64,000 bases of DNA from a virus, in IMG/VR virus record IMGVR_UViG_3300031857_000005, positions 240,366 to 304,365 of that record; one strand, 5' to 3'. A program made the position numbers and the translations under genes. Numbering within the stretch: position 1 is the stretch's first letter; the number at the start of each line of letters is the position of its first letter. Below the pieces are notes generated by a model. The model was not told where the DNA came from. It did not search any database and saw only the letters and a program-made list of their open reading frames with translations. Positions 43,793-51,808 of this stretch are shown here, piece by piece.

Positions 43793-44399
43793 TTACGAGG
43801 AACTAAAAAAATTATTAGAATCATCAAGAAGATTACTTGGGGGGGATTTATTAAACGAAGAGTCTAATAGAATTAGAAAAAGTTATGGTATGATAACTGA
43901 ACAGTCTAACCCAACAACTGATATAACAAAAAAAATTAATCCATTAGGGGACTCAGAAGAAGAAATTGAATATGAGACTGCTGATAGCGGTGAAGAAGAA
44001 ACAGAGAGTAAACCTGAAAAGAAAAAAGCATATAGAATTTCGGGCGGAATTTTAGTTCTTCATGGAACAGATAGTACTGATATACAATTAACAACCGATG
44101 ATAAAATCGCATTCCAAGAAAGTATGGATGAGTTTGTTGCGGAAGTGGCGGAAATTGTGGACTTCAATAAACTAAATGTTTATGAAAATAATGTAGAATG
44201 GTCAGGTAAAATTACAGAATTGGATCTTGAGTTCTTCTTCTCAATTGGTGAAACTAAAGGGGTATACATAAATGGTACTATGATTAAGTTGGATGATGAA
44301 TTCTTAGAATTTGTTAATAAACTACAAACATACTACGAGAAATTTAAATCTAAGTGGTCTAAAGTGATTGCATCAAAAAAGAAAACACCTGAAAAATGA
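43785..44399 (+). CDS. Putative virion/capsid-internal protein (204 aa)
   Basis: The start is taken at 43785 (MNNYEELKKLLESSRRLL); it overlaps the amidase end. The leader carries T4-type prohead protease cleavage patterns, [L/I]xE, at LLE (about 12) and LNE (about 25), then ITE (about 38). An acidic low-complexity stretch follows, then a mixed alpha/beta body (GGILVLHGTDSTDI). It could be a scaffold-linked or packaged protein or a lysis regulator. No known family. Confidence 0.5.
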   Translation: MNNYEELKKLLESSRRLLGGDLLNEESNRIRKSYGMITEQSNPTTDITKKINPLGDSEEEIEYETADSGEEETESKPEKKKAYRISGGILVLHGTDSTDIQLTTDDKIAFQESMDEFVAEVAEIVDFNKLNVYENNVEWSGKITELDLEFFFSIGETKGVYINGTMIKLDDEFLEFVNKLQTYYEKFKSKWSKVIASKKKTPEK

Positions 44400-44749
44400 A
44401 ACAATTCTTAAATACCAATTTTAAATACATCCTATTTGTTGGGGTTGGATTATTTGTTATGTACTTTATGGTTTATTTATTTACACCAAAACCTGAAATG
44501 TCAGAATTAGATAAATATAAATTAGAACAATTAGATAAAGACATTGACTCAATTTTAAAAAAACAACAACTGCTTGATAAAAGAATCTTAGAATATAAGA
44601 CAGAACTAAGTAAGATTGACTCAACAATTGCACAAGTCAGAAACCAAAAAACTATAATAAAAGAATATTATAAAGAAAAAGGTGAAGAAATAACAGGAAT
44701 GAAACCATCTCAAATTGACAGTTTATTCCATAAAAGATATAAGTATTAA
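44396..44749 (+). CDS. Probable inner-membrane spanin-like protein (117 aa)
   Basis: One N-terminal membrane helix (residues about 11-30, ILFVGVGLFVMYFMVYLF) followed by a coiled coil of about 70 residues. The size, position after the amidase, and following signal-peptide protein all fit the i-spanin (Rz-like) role that fuses the two host membranes. ATGA overlaps the previous stop. No sequence family recognised. Confidence 0.55.
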   Translation: MKQFLNTNFKYILFVGVGLFVMYFMVYLFTPKPEMSELDKYKLEQLDKDIDSILKKQQLLDKRILEYKTELSKIDSTIAQVRNQKTIIKEYYKEKGEEITGMKPSQIDSLFHKRYKY

Positions 44750-44750
44750 G

Positions 44751-45158
44751 ATGAAAAATTTATTAATTACATTATTGTTATTCGTTCCATTGTTATCATT
44801 TGGACAAGTTAAAAAGGACACAACACAGATTTGTTTCCCATATAGTGTTGGAAAACAAATTGCGTTAGATTTAAATAAATTAGATCAGTTAACTGAAGTA
44901 CTTAAATTAACTGAAACAGAACTTAAAGAAACTCAAAACAAAGTAAGTGTTCAAAACGATATTATCACTACAATGGAACTTAAAGAAGATAATTATGAGT
45001 TACAAATTCAAAAGGAACAAGAAAAATTTGGAATTGTTGAAGAACAAAATGAAGGATTAAGAAAAGATATTAAAAAAATTAAAACCAAAAATACAGTTAT
45101 TGAAATTGTTGGAGGGGCGATAATTGGTGCATTAACCTATATACTTATTTTTAAATAA
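44751..45158 (+). CDS. Signal-peptide coiled-coil membrane protein, spanin-partner candidate (135 aa)
   Basis: I start it at 44751 (MKNLLITLLLFVPLLSFGQ); an ATG 36 nt upstream would put 12 polar residues before the signal. The signal peptide with SFGQ at the cleavage site is typical of Flavobacteria. A coiled coil follows (about 50-105) and a C-terminal membrane helix (about 113-133). It would sit in the periplasm. With the preceding gene it may form the spanin complex; it may instead be a one-protein spanin. Confidence 0.55.
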   Translation: MKNLLITLLLFVPLLSFGQVKKDTTQICFPYSVGKQIALDLNKLDQLTEVLKLTETELKETQNKVSVQNDIITTMELKEDNYELQIQKEQEKFGIVEEQNEGLRKDIKKIKTKNTVIEIVGGAIIGALTYILIFK

Positions 45159-45403
45159 TGGCACTATCACAAACAGATAAAAGAGAAATTGAAACATTGG
45201 TTAGAAAAGAGATTAAAGATTTCTTAGGATCAACTACTGTGAAACAGTTTGAAGATAAACTGTTAGATAGAATTTCCAAAGAAATGAAGAGAGGTAAACT
45301 AGAAAAAGATGTAAAAGACTTAATAATAAAATCATTCAGAGAATTCTATACGATAATGTATCAACAAAGAAGTTTCTGGGAATCAAAATTCAGAAGTGCG
45401 TAA
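45158..45403 (+). CDS. Small hypothetical protein (81 aa)
   Basis: Nearly all helical and charged (TLVRKEIKDFLGSTTVKQFEDKLLDRI); a form I associate with small proteins of Bacteroidota phages. Coupled by TAATG on both sides. Function unknown. Confidence 0.6.
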   Translation: MALSQTDKREIETLVRKEIKDFLGSTTVKQFEDKLLDRISKEMKRGKLEKDVKDLIIKSFREFYTIMYQQRSFWESKFRSA

Positions 45404-46104
45404 TGGAAAACCTAACCGACTTATTTAAAAAACAATTCAACCAAGAAGCCAATATGATTGGATTGACAGGTATTGATCAAGCAAAAGCGAGAAAAGAATT
45501 TACTGAAAATAAAAAGTCGGAAGATGATGATATTAGAAATAAATCAAAAGATTATCTTAAAGATGGTGTTGATTTATCCGACATTATGAAATTAGTTAAA
45601 AATAAAAAATTAACTAATAATAAAATCAAAGGTGAAATAAGAAAATTATTAAAGAAACCTGAAGAACTTAAAGATTTCTTAAAATCTTTAATTAGTAAAG
45701 ATAAGACTGAAACTAAAGAGGCAACAGGAACTGGAAGTTCGGGATCTGATATAACAACACCATTGTTTTCAGGTGAAGAACCCAAAAAAGTTGAAGCCAC
45801 AGAAACCGCGTCTTCAGGTTATGGAGTTGGTGCGTATGAAGGACCTAGTATTTGGGCAAAAACCACAAGTAAGAAGAATTGGAAACCATCAAGGAAGACA
45901 CAGATACCAGGAGGAAAATTCGTTCAGGTTAAAAAAAAATGTAAACGATTTCCCTATTGTAATCAGGGAGATATTAAGGCTCTTAATATATTTGAAAACG
46001 AAACTGTTAAAAATGTTATTGAGAAAGTAAGTAACACCTATAACTTACACGAGGAACATATAAAAGACATTATTTTATATGAGTTAAGAAAAACAAACAA
46101 ATAA
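45403..46104 (+). CDS. Hypothetical protein with Ser/Gly-rich linker (233 aa)
   Basis: A Lys/Glu helical N-terminal half (about 1-110), a Ser-Gly-Thr-rich linker (about 110-150), a basic segment with C..C (KCKRFPYCNQGD, about 185), and a C-terminal helix. It lies in the same run of genes as the spanins and the capsid-internal candidates. No known family; it may be a virion or assembly protein. Confidence 0.55.
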   Translation: MENLTDLFKKQFNQEANMIGLTGIDQAKARKEFTENKKSEDDDIRNKSKDYLKDGVDLSDIMKLVKNKKLTNNKIKGEIRKLLKKPEELKDFLKSLISKDKTETKEATGTGSSGSDITTPLFSGEEPKKVEATETASSGYGVGAYEGPSIWAKTTSKKNWKPSRKTQIPGGKFVQVKKKCKRFPYCNQGDIKALNIFENETVKNVIEKVSNTYNLHEEHIKDIILYELRKTNK

Positions 46105-46106
46105 CG

Positions 46107-46114
46107 ATATTTAT
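46107..46114 (+). promoter_or_regulatory. Candidate late promoter motif ATATTTAT
   Basis: ATATTTAT 15 nt before the start at 46130, directly after the 45403 gene. Confidence 0.45.
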
Positions 46115-46129
46115 TATAAAAACACAATT

Positions 46130-47479
46130 ATGAAAAGTAACACTTATTACGATAATTTATTTAGAAAAGTTCTAACCGAAACTTTAGAAGGAAAGGCTGA
46201 TGAGATAATGGAAAAATTAAAATTTAATCCTCCAGGGAAATCGTTTGACTATGTCCAAGAAGGAGAAACTTGTGAATGTGGAGGTGAAATGAAAGAAGGT
46301 GAATGTATGGAATGTGGATACATGAATGAAGAGATGAAAGAAAGTAGGTATGTTACATCCAAAGGAGGTAAATTCCCTAACGAAAAAAAGGAATTATCAA
46401 GACAAGATTCTGAATGGACTATGCCAGGATTTGATATGGAAGAATACTGTGCTCAATATTACGATATGGATCCTGAAAGATGTCAATCATATTATGATCA
46501 AAAAGAATATAATGATAATAGAGGTGAAATCGATGAAAGACTTCATGGTAAACAATCTCGTTTGGATAAAAACAAAAATGGAAGAATAGATTCGGAAGAT
46601 TTTAGATTACTTAGAAAAAAAGGAAAAAATACGGAAATGGAAGAAGGCAACGCATTTTCAGGAGCTCTTGCCAATGCTAAAAAAGAAGGTAAATCTCATT
46701 TTTCTGTTGATGGTAAAAAATATACTGTTAAAGAAAGTAAAAGACAAAATGATAATGGTGTTTTATATAAATTAGAATACATTAATGAAACCGCATTGTT
46801 TACTGAAGATGAAATAATAGATATTATTGAGGGTATTATTAAAGAAGAAAGTAAAACAAAAAATACGATTAAAACAGGTAAAACACCTGCAGGGTATATG
46901 GCATATGAAAAGTCACATAAAGGTTCGGGAAAAGAAGAAGATGACTATATGAAAAGTTTTGAGAAGAAAATGAAAGATTATCTTAAAGACGGATCTAAAG
47001 GTAAGTATGAAATGAATCCTAAACATTTTCCTATGGGTAATGGTGAAATTGAAAAAATGGAAAAAATGGCTTATGTACCATCAAATGCTGTACAGGATTA
47101 TGTAGATAACTTTACCGCCGCAGCATTAGAAAACTTAGACTTCAATGATGGGATAGCTCCAAATGAGGATTGGATGACAGATAACATTGAAGGTTCATCT
47201 AGAACGGGTAATAACCCTGAATGGGCAAATGCGGTTGAAACACCAACAAACAAGAAAAGAAACAAAATAAGAAAAGATAATTTACTTGGTAAACTAAAAA
47301 GAAAGGCATATAATAAATCTGTACAACCAGTAGTTTCAGATAAAACAGGTAATGAAACAGATAAAGCAAGTAAAGTTATGATGAAACTTGAATCAGTTGA
47401 AAACAAAAAAATTGAAAAACTTAATGAGGAGTTCGATAGAATGAAGTCGTTGATTGGTTATCAAGATAAGACACAATAA
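46130..47479 (+). CDS. Putative capsid-internal protein with EF-hand-like loop and Cys motif (449 aa)
   Basis: The leader YYDNLFRKVLTE fits a T4-type capsid-targeting peptide with a prohead protease site LTE at about 16-18. A CECGGE...CMECGY segment (about 47-65) may bind metal. LDKNKNGRIDSEDFRLL (about 145-160) matches an EF-hand calcium loop. The rest is charged and helical, with scattered Gly-Lys segments, and the C-terminus EFDRMKSLIGY is helical. I judge it to be packaged or part of the prohead core; no name is justified. Confidence 0.5.
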   Translation: MKSNTYYDNLFRKVLTETLEGKADEIMEKLKFNPPGKSFDYVQEGETCECGGEMKEGECMECGYMNEEMKESRYVTSKGGKFPNEKKELSRQDSEWTMPGFDMEEYCAQYYDMDPERCQSYYDQKEYNDNRGEIDERLHGKQSRLDKNKNGRIDSEDFRLLRKKGKNTEMEEGNAFSGALANAKKEGKSHFSVDGKKYTVKESKRQNDNGVLYKLEYINETALFTEDEIIDIIEGIIKEESKTKNTIKTGKTPAGYMAYEKSHKGSGKEEDDYMKSFEKKMKDYLKDGSKGKYEMNPKHFPMGNGEIEKMEKMAYVPSNAVQDYVDNFTAAALENLDFNDGIAPNEDWMTDNIEGSSRTGNNPEWANAVETPTNKKRNKIRKDNLLGKLKRKAYNKSVQPVVSDKTGNETDKASKVMMKLESVENKKIEKLNEEFDRMKSLIGYQDKTQ

Positions 47480-47492
47480 TTTACATAAAAAA

Positions 47493-47500
47493 TATCTTTG
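47493..47500 (+). promoter_or_regulatory. Possible host-type -7 element TATCTTTG
   Basis: TATCTTTG matches TAnnTTTG, but the -33 position (47470-47473) reads GACA, so the promoter is incomplete. A transcript from here would begin at the hairpin at 47507. Confidence 0.35.
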
Positions 47501-47506
47501 TTATTA

Positions 47507-47540
47507 TTCTCCATAGATACTTGTCTATGGAGAATTTTTT
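47507..47540 (+). terminator. Terminator hairpin that contains the next gene's start codon
   Basis: A perfect 11-bp stem TTCTCCATAGA / TCTATGGAGAA with loop TACTTG, followed by six T. The ATG of the next gene (47527) is inside the 3' arm. It terminates the upstream operon and may sequester that start codon. Confidence 0.8.
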
Positions 47541-47991
47541 TAATTATATAGCAAAACCAATGGATCCCGATGATGTGGACATATGGTTTAGAGTTAATAA
47601 TATAATACCTGAAAAAATGGATTTATATTATGACTTTAGTTTTTCATTATACTATTTGATTTTAGACACATATTTGGGTGACGACAAAAATAGTGAAACC
47701 AAAATAGTATTATCTGATGAAGATAATTTAAAACATTTTGAATGGTGTTGGAATAAAACAATTGAGAACTTTCAAAAAGAAGAAATTACTTTTAATAAAA
47801 AAGGGGATCATTATGAGTATTTCTTATCATTCTTCACTGACATATTCTATAATCAAAAGGAGAACAAAATAAAAAGTTCAATAGGAACATTCTTTAACGA
47901 CTTATTCGACAGGAAAAAACCTTTTACAAAATCTGATTTGGATATGATATCAAGTATATATAAATCATTAGATAAAAATATGTCAGTATAA
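47527..47991 (+). CDS. Hypothetical protein starting inside a terminator hairpin (154 aa)
   Basis: I start it at the ATG at 47527; a TTG 6 nt upstream is also in frame. The protein has an aromatic-rich helical composition (YYDFSFSLYYLILDTYLG), and no motif is recognised. Translation would need the hairpin to be opened, so control at the RNA level is possible. It is isolated by an upstream terminator. Confidence 0.55.
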   Translation: MENFFNYIAKPMDPDDVDIWFRVNNIIPEKMDLYYDFSFSLYYLILDTYLGDDKNSETKIVLSDEDNLKHFEWCWNKTIENFQKEEITFNKKGDHYEYFLSFFTDIFYNQKENKIKSSIGTFFNDLFDRKKPFTKSDLDMISSIYKSLDKNMSV

Positions 47992-48057
47992 TATTGACAT
48001 TAGAGTTAACTAATTTAGATTTATGATAATATAAATAAACTTTTTTTAATTAACAAA

Positions 48058-48231
48058 ATGGAAACATTAGAAAAAATTAAAGCACTTACAGAGGAACTTA
48101 GTGTTGATGTAACGAAGTTCAACAGTGGTAATAAAAGTGCGGGAACTAGAGCAAGAAAGACTTCCCAAGAATTAAAATCTTTATTACAACAATTAAGAGG
48201 TGAAATTCTAGAATCTAAAAAAGCTGCGTAA
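48058..48231 (+). CDS. Histone H1-like protein, Hc1 type (57 aa)
   Basis: The 57-residue protein reads METLEKIKALTEELSVDVTK, then FNSGNKSAGTRARKTSQELK, then SLLQQLRGEILESKKAA, matching the AGTRARKTSQELK core of the Bacteroidota Hc1-like histone family. It may bind DNA to compact or re-programme chromatin, or associate with phage DNA. A TATAAATA box lies at 48030-48037 in the opposite sense to the other late-type motifs. The gene is short and easily missed by size cut-offs; no membrane or signal segment is present. Confidence 0.75.
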   Translation: METLEKIKALTEELSVDVTKFNSGNKSAGTRARKTSQELKSLLQQLRGEILESKKAA

Positions 48232-48232
48232 T

Positions 48233-48424
48233 ATGACTAACATAAATACTATATATCTTTTTGTATTTGTGTTCTCACTAATTGCAGTATTTAGAATTGT
48301 TTTTAGATTTACTGTTTCCCTACTACAATCTGAACCGAAAAAATTTGTGATGAGTAGTAGGGAAACTATTTATTTAGGTTTATTCATATCTTACATCATA
48401 ACATATTTAATACAATCAAATTAA
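48233..48424 (+). CDS. Small membrane protein (63 aa)
   Basis: Two hydrophobic helices (about 7-30 and 47-60) around a polar turn, a holin-like topology. It starts 1 nt after the histone-like stop and couples to the next gene by TAATG. A 13-bp inverted repeat lies within it (48314-48326 and 48354-48366). A holin role is possible but unsupported beyond topology. Confidence 0.5.
   Translation: MTNINTIYLFVFVFSLIAVFRIVFRFTVSLLQSEPKKFVMSSRETIYLGLFISYIITYLIQSN
48314..48366. repeat. Perfect 13-bp inverted repeat inside a coding region
   Basis: GTTTCCCTACTAC at 48314-48326 and GTAGTAGGGAAAC at 48354-48366, with a 27-nt loop. This is long enough to be unlikely by chance in an AT-rich gene. It may be an RNA structure or a protein-binding site. 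Confidence 0.7.
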
Positions 48425-48870
48425 TGGGATTATTTGAAGAATTCAGTATACTATTTCCTTACTTACAATCAGTTAGGAAAATTAAAAATTATTTATCTTT
48501 TGACATTGAATTTCCTGAAACATGGAAGTTACCTAAAAAATATGTTAATGAGAAATCTGTAATGGAGAATGAAAAAACAACAACAGGTTATAGGTTCTTC
48601 TCATTTGTTGCTGAGTTTAATGAAACCTCAACAAACCAATTAATTGATAGTATTAAAAATGTCATCTCTTACAATAAAGAAAGAGAAGAAAAAGACAGGT
48701 TATTCCAACACAAGGTAAATGAGTTGAAAGCGATTTTTGAAAAACAAAATTTAAATAGTCTACAAGCTTTGAAATTTGACATAAATGATCCTAAAATTGA
48801 ATTAGAAGATGACGAAGAAACCACTGAGCCAACTGGAAGGGATGCAGGATTGGTTGAAGAACGAGATTAA
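48424..48870 (+). CDS. Hypothetical protein (148 aa)
   Basis: Mixed alpha/beta, SFDIEFPETWKLPKKYV near the start, YRFFSFVAEF centrally, acidic tail. Resembles small proteins seen in marine T4-like phages, function unknown. It overlaps the next gene by its 3' end. Confidence 0.6.
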   Translation: MGLFEEFSILFPYLQSVRKIKNYLSFDIEFPETWKLPKKYVNEKSVMENEKTTTGYRFFSFVAEFNETSTNQLIDSIKNVISYNKEREEKDRLFQHKVNELKAIFEKQNLNSLQALKFDINDPKIELEDDEETTEPTGRDAGLVEERD

Positions 48871-49015
48871 TAAAGATAAGAAAGAACTTGAACTTGAAAA
48901 AATAAAATTTCTAAATGAGATTAAAAATTTTAAAAAAGAAGACATAGTTCAAAAAAATACGAATAAAGTTAAACTAACAATATGGCAGAAACTGAAAAAA
49001 ATGTTAATGGGATAA
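48842..49015 (+). CDS. Small basic helical protein (57 aa)
   Basis: Started at 48842 (MQDWLKNEINKDKKELELEK), which gives a short overlap with the preceding gene; an ATG at 48809 in the same frame is possible. Almost all Lys, Glu and Leu, likely a helix. Unknown function, modest certainty that it is a gene. Confidence 0.45.
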   Translation: MQDWLKNEINKDKKELELEKIKFLNEIKNFKKEDIVQKNTNKVKLTIWQKLKKMLMG

Positions 49016-49296
49016 TGGAAAAATTAGCATTAATAACTGATGCCACTCAATCAATGTTCCCAAAAGGTAAATCCGTAATAGTTTTTGAATTGAATGAGGG
49101 AGACTTCAAAGAAGTATTAGGAAATTTTAGACAACTCGATCAAGGACATAAAAAATTTAAAATTGATATATCAGGAGTTGAGGTTGTTTTTATTTTGGAG
49201 GGTCAATACGACGACTCAAAAATAAATGTAGCACCTGTAAAAAGGAGTTTTATTGGGAGACTATTCCCTTTTATAAGTCGTAAATCGTCTATATAA
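48982..49296 (+). CDS. Hypothetical protein (104 aa)
   Basis: Alpha/beta sequence with VEVVFILEGQYDD at about 75. It overlaps the preceding gene by 34 nt and the convergent minus-strand gene by 36 nt at its 3' end. No family known to me. Confidence 0.55.
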   Translation: MAETEKNVNGIMEKLALITDATQSMFPKGKSVIVFELNEGDFKEVLGNFRQLDQGHKKFKIDISGVEVVFILEGQYDDSKINVAPVKRSFIGRLFPFISRKSSI

Positions 49297-49899
49297 AACC
49301 GATTTAGGAATACCATTACTGGATAATAAATCATAAAGGTATTTCTTTTGTTGTGGTGATGAATCTTTAACAATAATAGTATCAATTCTACCTTTATTAA
49401 TCATATAATTAGACACACCATCAACAAATCTATCACAATCATCTTCACTCTTTAATGAAAATAGATTTATATCACTGTCATGTTGGATAACAATTTTGTT
49501 ATTAATTTTCGATAAAAGTTTAACCCCAATTTTAGGTAGATGTTTCCTCATAAACTTATCAACACCTATCTTAGTTTTATTTTTAATATCGTATAGTTGT
49601 TCCTCTTTTCTATATGGAGTAATTTCAACTATAGTATAGTTTGGATCTTCAAGTTCAATTTTTATTGTTCTACCAAAATCATCTCTAACAAAATATGGTG
49701 ATGACTCATCCATCTTTGAAACTAATGCAAGTTCGTAGACGCATTTTTTACCATTCTCAGTCTCAACACCAAAAAATACATTTTTATTTTCTTCTATTAA
49801 GTTTTTATAATATTTTGTAGCATTAACTTTAGTTTTAAACTTCTTTATAATTTTCTTTTTTACCTTATTTTTGAATAATACAATTGTGAAATTGTCCAT
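49261..49899 (-). CDS. Hypothetical protein (212 aa), convergent with the previous gene
   Basis: Basic N-terminal region (FKNKVKKKIIKKFKTKVNA), mixed alpha/beta body. Its start codon lies inside the dnaJ promoter region (between the -33 and -7 elements), and its 3' end overlaps the plus-strand gene at 48982. No family known. Confidence 0.55.
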   Translation of the reverse strand: MDNFTIVLFKNKVKKKIIKKFKTKVNATKYYKNLIEENKNVFFGVETENGKKCVYELALVSKMDESSPYFVRDDFGRTIKIELEDPNYTIVEITPYRKEEQLYDIKNKTKIGVDKFMRKHLPKIGVKLLSKINNKIVIQHDSDINLFSLKSEDDCDRFVDGVSNYMINKGRIDTIIVKDSSPQQKKYLYDLLSSNGIPKSVLYRRFTTYKRE

Positions 49900-49914
49900 T
49901 TTTTCATATCTTTG
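49884..49914 (+). promoter_or_regulatory. Host-type promoter before dnaJ (TTG-N20-TATCTTTG)
   Basis: TATCTTTG at 49907-49914 with TTG at 49884-49886; the -33 TTG is 20 nt away. The dnaJ start at 49944 follows 29 nt later. Confidence 0.6.
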
Positions 49915-49943
49915 TAATTAAATATAATTAAAATACTATATAA

Positions 49944-50873
49944 ATGAATATTCCGAATTATTACGACATATTAGGTGTTCCTGAAACTGCAACCCAAGAT
50001 GAGATAAAAAAAGTATATCGTAAACTGGCAAAAGAAAATCACCCTGATGCTGGTGGTGATGAGGAAAAGTTTAAGCAAATTGCTGAAGCATATGATACTA
50101 TTGGTGACGATAACAAACGACAAGAGTATGATATGAGAAGAAAGAACCCATTTGCAGGAATGGGAGGAGGTGACGATATATTCCAACAGATGTTTAATCA
50201 GGCATTTGGTAATCGTAGACAAAAAAATGTGGTACATGATTTAGTTATTGATACTGAATTAAAAGTTACTGAATCATATTTGGGTGCGAATAAAGAAATC
50301 ACATATCGTAGGAAATTAAAATGTGATCCATGTAATGGTAGTGGGGGTGAGAAGAAAATTTGTCCCGAATGTAATGGACAAGGTTCTGTAGTGAGACAGA
50401 TGGGGTCTGGTATGTTTATACAAATGGTACAAGTTGCTTGTAACACTTGTTCAGGACATGGACGAGTTATTACAAATCCTTGTCATATTTGTAATGGTAG
50501 TGGGACTAAAGATGAGATGAAAACTGTTGAAGTTAAATTACCTAATGGTATTGATGATGGACAATTCATCCGATTACAAGGTGTTGGGGATTTTAGAAAC
50601 GGTGTTTATGGTAACTTAGTTGTTAGAGTTAAATTGGTTTCTGATAATAATTTTGAAAAGTACGGACCTCACTTAATTTATAATGCTTATTTCACATTGG
50701 ATGATTTGAAGAAGAGTGATTTTGAAATACCTCATCCTGACGGTACGGTAAGGTTAAGATTCCCAAAGACATTTGATACAACAAAACCCTTAAGAGTTAA
50801 ATCAAAAGGGTTTAAAGGTGAAGTGATAGGTGACTTGTTGGTTAACCAGCATGTCCGATTTGAAAGGGATTAA
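49944..50873 (+). CDS. dnaJ: DnaJ (Hsp40) co-chaperone, type A
   Basis: A complete 309-aa type A DnaJ: J domain with HPD at 33-35, a short Gly-rich hinge, and four CxxCxGxG zinc motifs (CDPCNGSG, CPECNGQG, CNTCSGHG, CHICNGSG, about residues 127-190), then the peptide-binding C-terminal domain (PNGIDDGQFIRLQGVGDFR). It would stimulate host DnaK ATPase to fold phage proteins or disassemble host complexes. Full DnaJ genes in phages are uncommon. A host-type promoter suggests early expression. It is slightly shorter than typical bacterial DnaJ (about 375 aa). Confidence 0.92.
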   Translation: MNIPNYYDILGVPETATQDEIKKVYRKLAKENHPDAGGDEEKFKQIAEAYDTIGDDNKRQEYDMRRKNPFAGMGGGDDIFQQMFNQAFGNRRQKNVVHDLVIDTELKVTESYLGANKEITYRRKLKCDPCNGSGGEKKICPECNGQGSVVRQMGSGMFIQMVQVACNTCSGHGRVITNPCHICNGSGTKDEMKTVEVKLPNGIDDGQFIRLQGVGDFRNGVYGNLVVRVKLVSDNNFEKYGPHLIYNAYFTLDDLKKSDFEIPHPDGTVRLRFPKTFDTTKPLRVKSKGFKGEVIGDLLVNQHVRFERD

Positions 50874-51046
50874 AATAAAGAAATTACATCTTTAATTATT
50901 TGGATGGTACCGTAAATTCCGGCACCAAACATATATAATGAGAATATTAATAATCCCCATTGTGTTTTACTCATACCTTTTTTACATTGACTACATCCTG
51001 TAACTTGTGTTGCTTCTTTTTTTGATTGTTCTACTTCTTGTTTCAT
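50870..51046 (-). CDS. Small membrane protein with CxxC (58 aa)
   Basis: Reading leftward from 51046: 58 residues beginning MKQEVEQSKKEATQVTGC and containing CSQCKKGM, then a hydrophobic helix (WGLLIFSLYMFGAGIYG). Its stop overlaps the dnaJ stop region. It fills the gap between dnaJ and the minus-strand gene at 51051. It is a plausible small membrane protein, unknown function. Confidence 0.55.
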   Translation of the reverse strand: MKQEVEQSKKEATQVTGCSQCKKGMSKTQWGLLIFSLYMFGAGIYGTIQIIKDVISLF

Positions 51047-51050
51047 AATG

Positions 51051-51536
51051 TTATTTTTGATAATAAATAATTATATCACCAATTATTTTATAAGTGAATG
51101 ATTGGTTAATAATTGATTCTCTTATCACAATATCATCATTTCTTGTTATTATAATCTCTCTAGTGTTAACATTATTGAATAATTTTTTTGGGTGACGGAT
51201 TGAGGTATTTATTGTTATTTTAAGATTATTATTTTTTATGTTGTAATGAGTAAATAATTGATAATCAAAACCTAAACGGTAATCACGAATCAATAATGCA
51301 CATTTATGTTTACAGGTATTAAATAAAATAAATGATTGATTAATTAAAACATCGTATATGTCCGACATTGAGTCCATGATTTCATCCGTTGGGACTCTAA
51401 TAAATTCACCACTACCGGTAATAGCTCGGAAAGATTCATAAGTTTGAACGATACTCAATGGTTGACCATTAATGGTAACATTTTTAATAGGAACACTCTC
51501 AACAATTATACTCTTAAGTAATGGTAATAAATTCAT
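51051..51536 (-). CDS. Putative capsid-internal protein (161 aa)
   Basis: The start is placed at 51536 (MNLLPLLKSIIVES) because a late-type motif lies just upstream (51544-51550); an ATG 27 nt further upstream (51563) overlaps that motif. The leader LLKSIIVE|S ends in IVE, a T4-type prohead-protease site. The body is beta-rich with a few Cys (FNTCKHKCALL). Lack of a signal peptide and the leader suggest a packaged protein. Unknown function. Confidence 0.5.
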   Translation of the reverse strand: MNLLPLLKSIIVESVPIKNVTINGQPLSIVQTYESFRAITGSGEFIRVPTDEIMDSMSDIYDVLINQSFILFNTCKHKCALLIRDYRLGFDYQLFTHYNIKNNNLKITINTSIRHPKKLFNNVNTREIIITRNDDIVIRESIINQSFTYKIIGDIIIYYQK

Positions 51537-51543
51537 ATATAAT

Positions 51544-51550
51544 ATAAATA
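51544..51550 (-). promoter_or_regulatory. Candidate late promoter motif (minus strand)
   Basis: Plus ATAAATA, that is TATTTAT on the minus strand, 7 nt before the start at 51536. Confidence 0.45.
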
Positions 51551-51555
51551 CAAGA

Positions 51556-51581
51556 AACCCCACCTTTTTAGAGATGGGGTT
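51556..51581 (-). terminator. Terminator hairpin after the 62-aa minus-strand gene
   Basis: AACCCCA / TGGGGTT stem around a 12-nt loop, with T-rich sequence downstream on the minus strand. It sits between the 51586 gene and the 51536 start. Confidence 0.6.
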
Positions 51582-51585
51582 ACAA

Positions 51586-51774
51586 TTATTTCATTCCTAA
51601 AATTGAGGTAATCAACCCAGACCGATTCACCCAGTCATTAGCGGTCAGTTTGTTTAATAGGATTCTGACAACCTGTTGATAATATTGATTACTCAACCAC
51701 ATCAACAATACAAAGATAGTGAAGTTTTTGGTTCTGCCAAAACTTTTGTAATCTTTTTTAAAAAAAATATTCAT
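51586..51774 (-). CDS. Small hypothetical protein (62 aa)
   Basis: Leftward ORF with an N-terminal basic stretch (FFKKDYKSFGRTK) and a helix-rich body. Followed by a terminator hairpin. It is adjacent and divergent to the Dam-type methylase. No family known; gene status moderate. Confidence 0.45.
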   Translation of the reverse strand: MNIFFKKDYKSFGRTKNFTIFVLLMWLSNQYYQQVVRILLNKLTANDWVNRSGLITSILGMK

Positions 51775-51808
51775 TGACTGATTATCATAAATATCTTATA
51801 CTTTACCT

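Noticed and set aside
47521-47526. TTG as the start of the 154-aa gene
   Set aside because: The ATG 6 nt downstream is a more usual start; both are compatible with the frame, so this is a weak preference.
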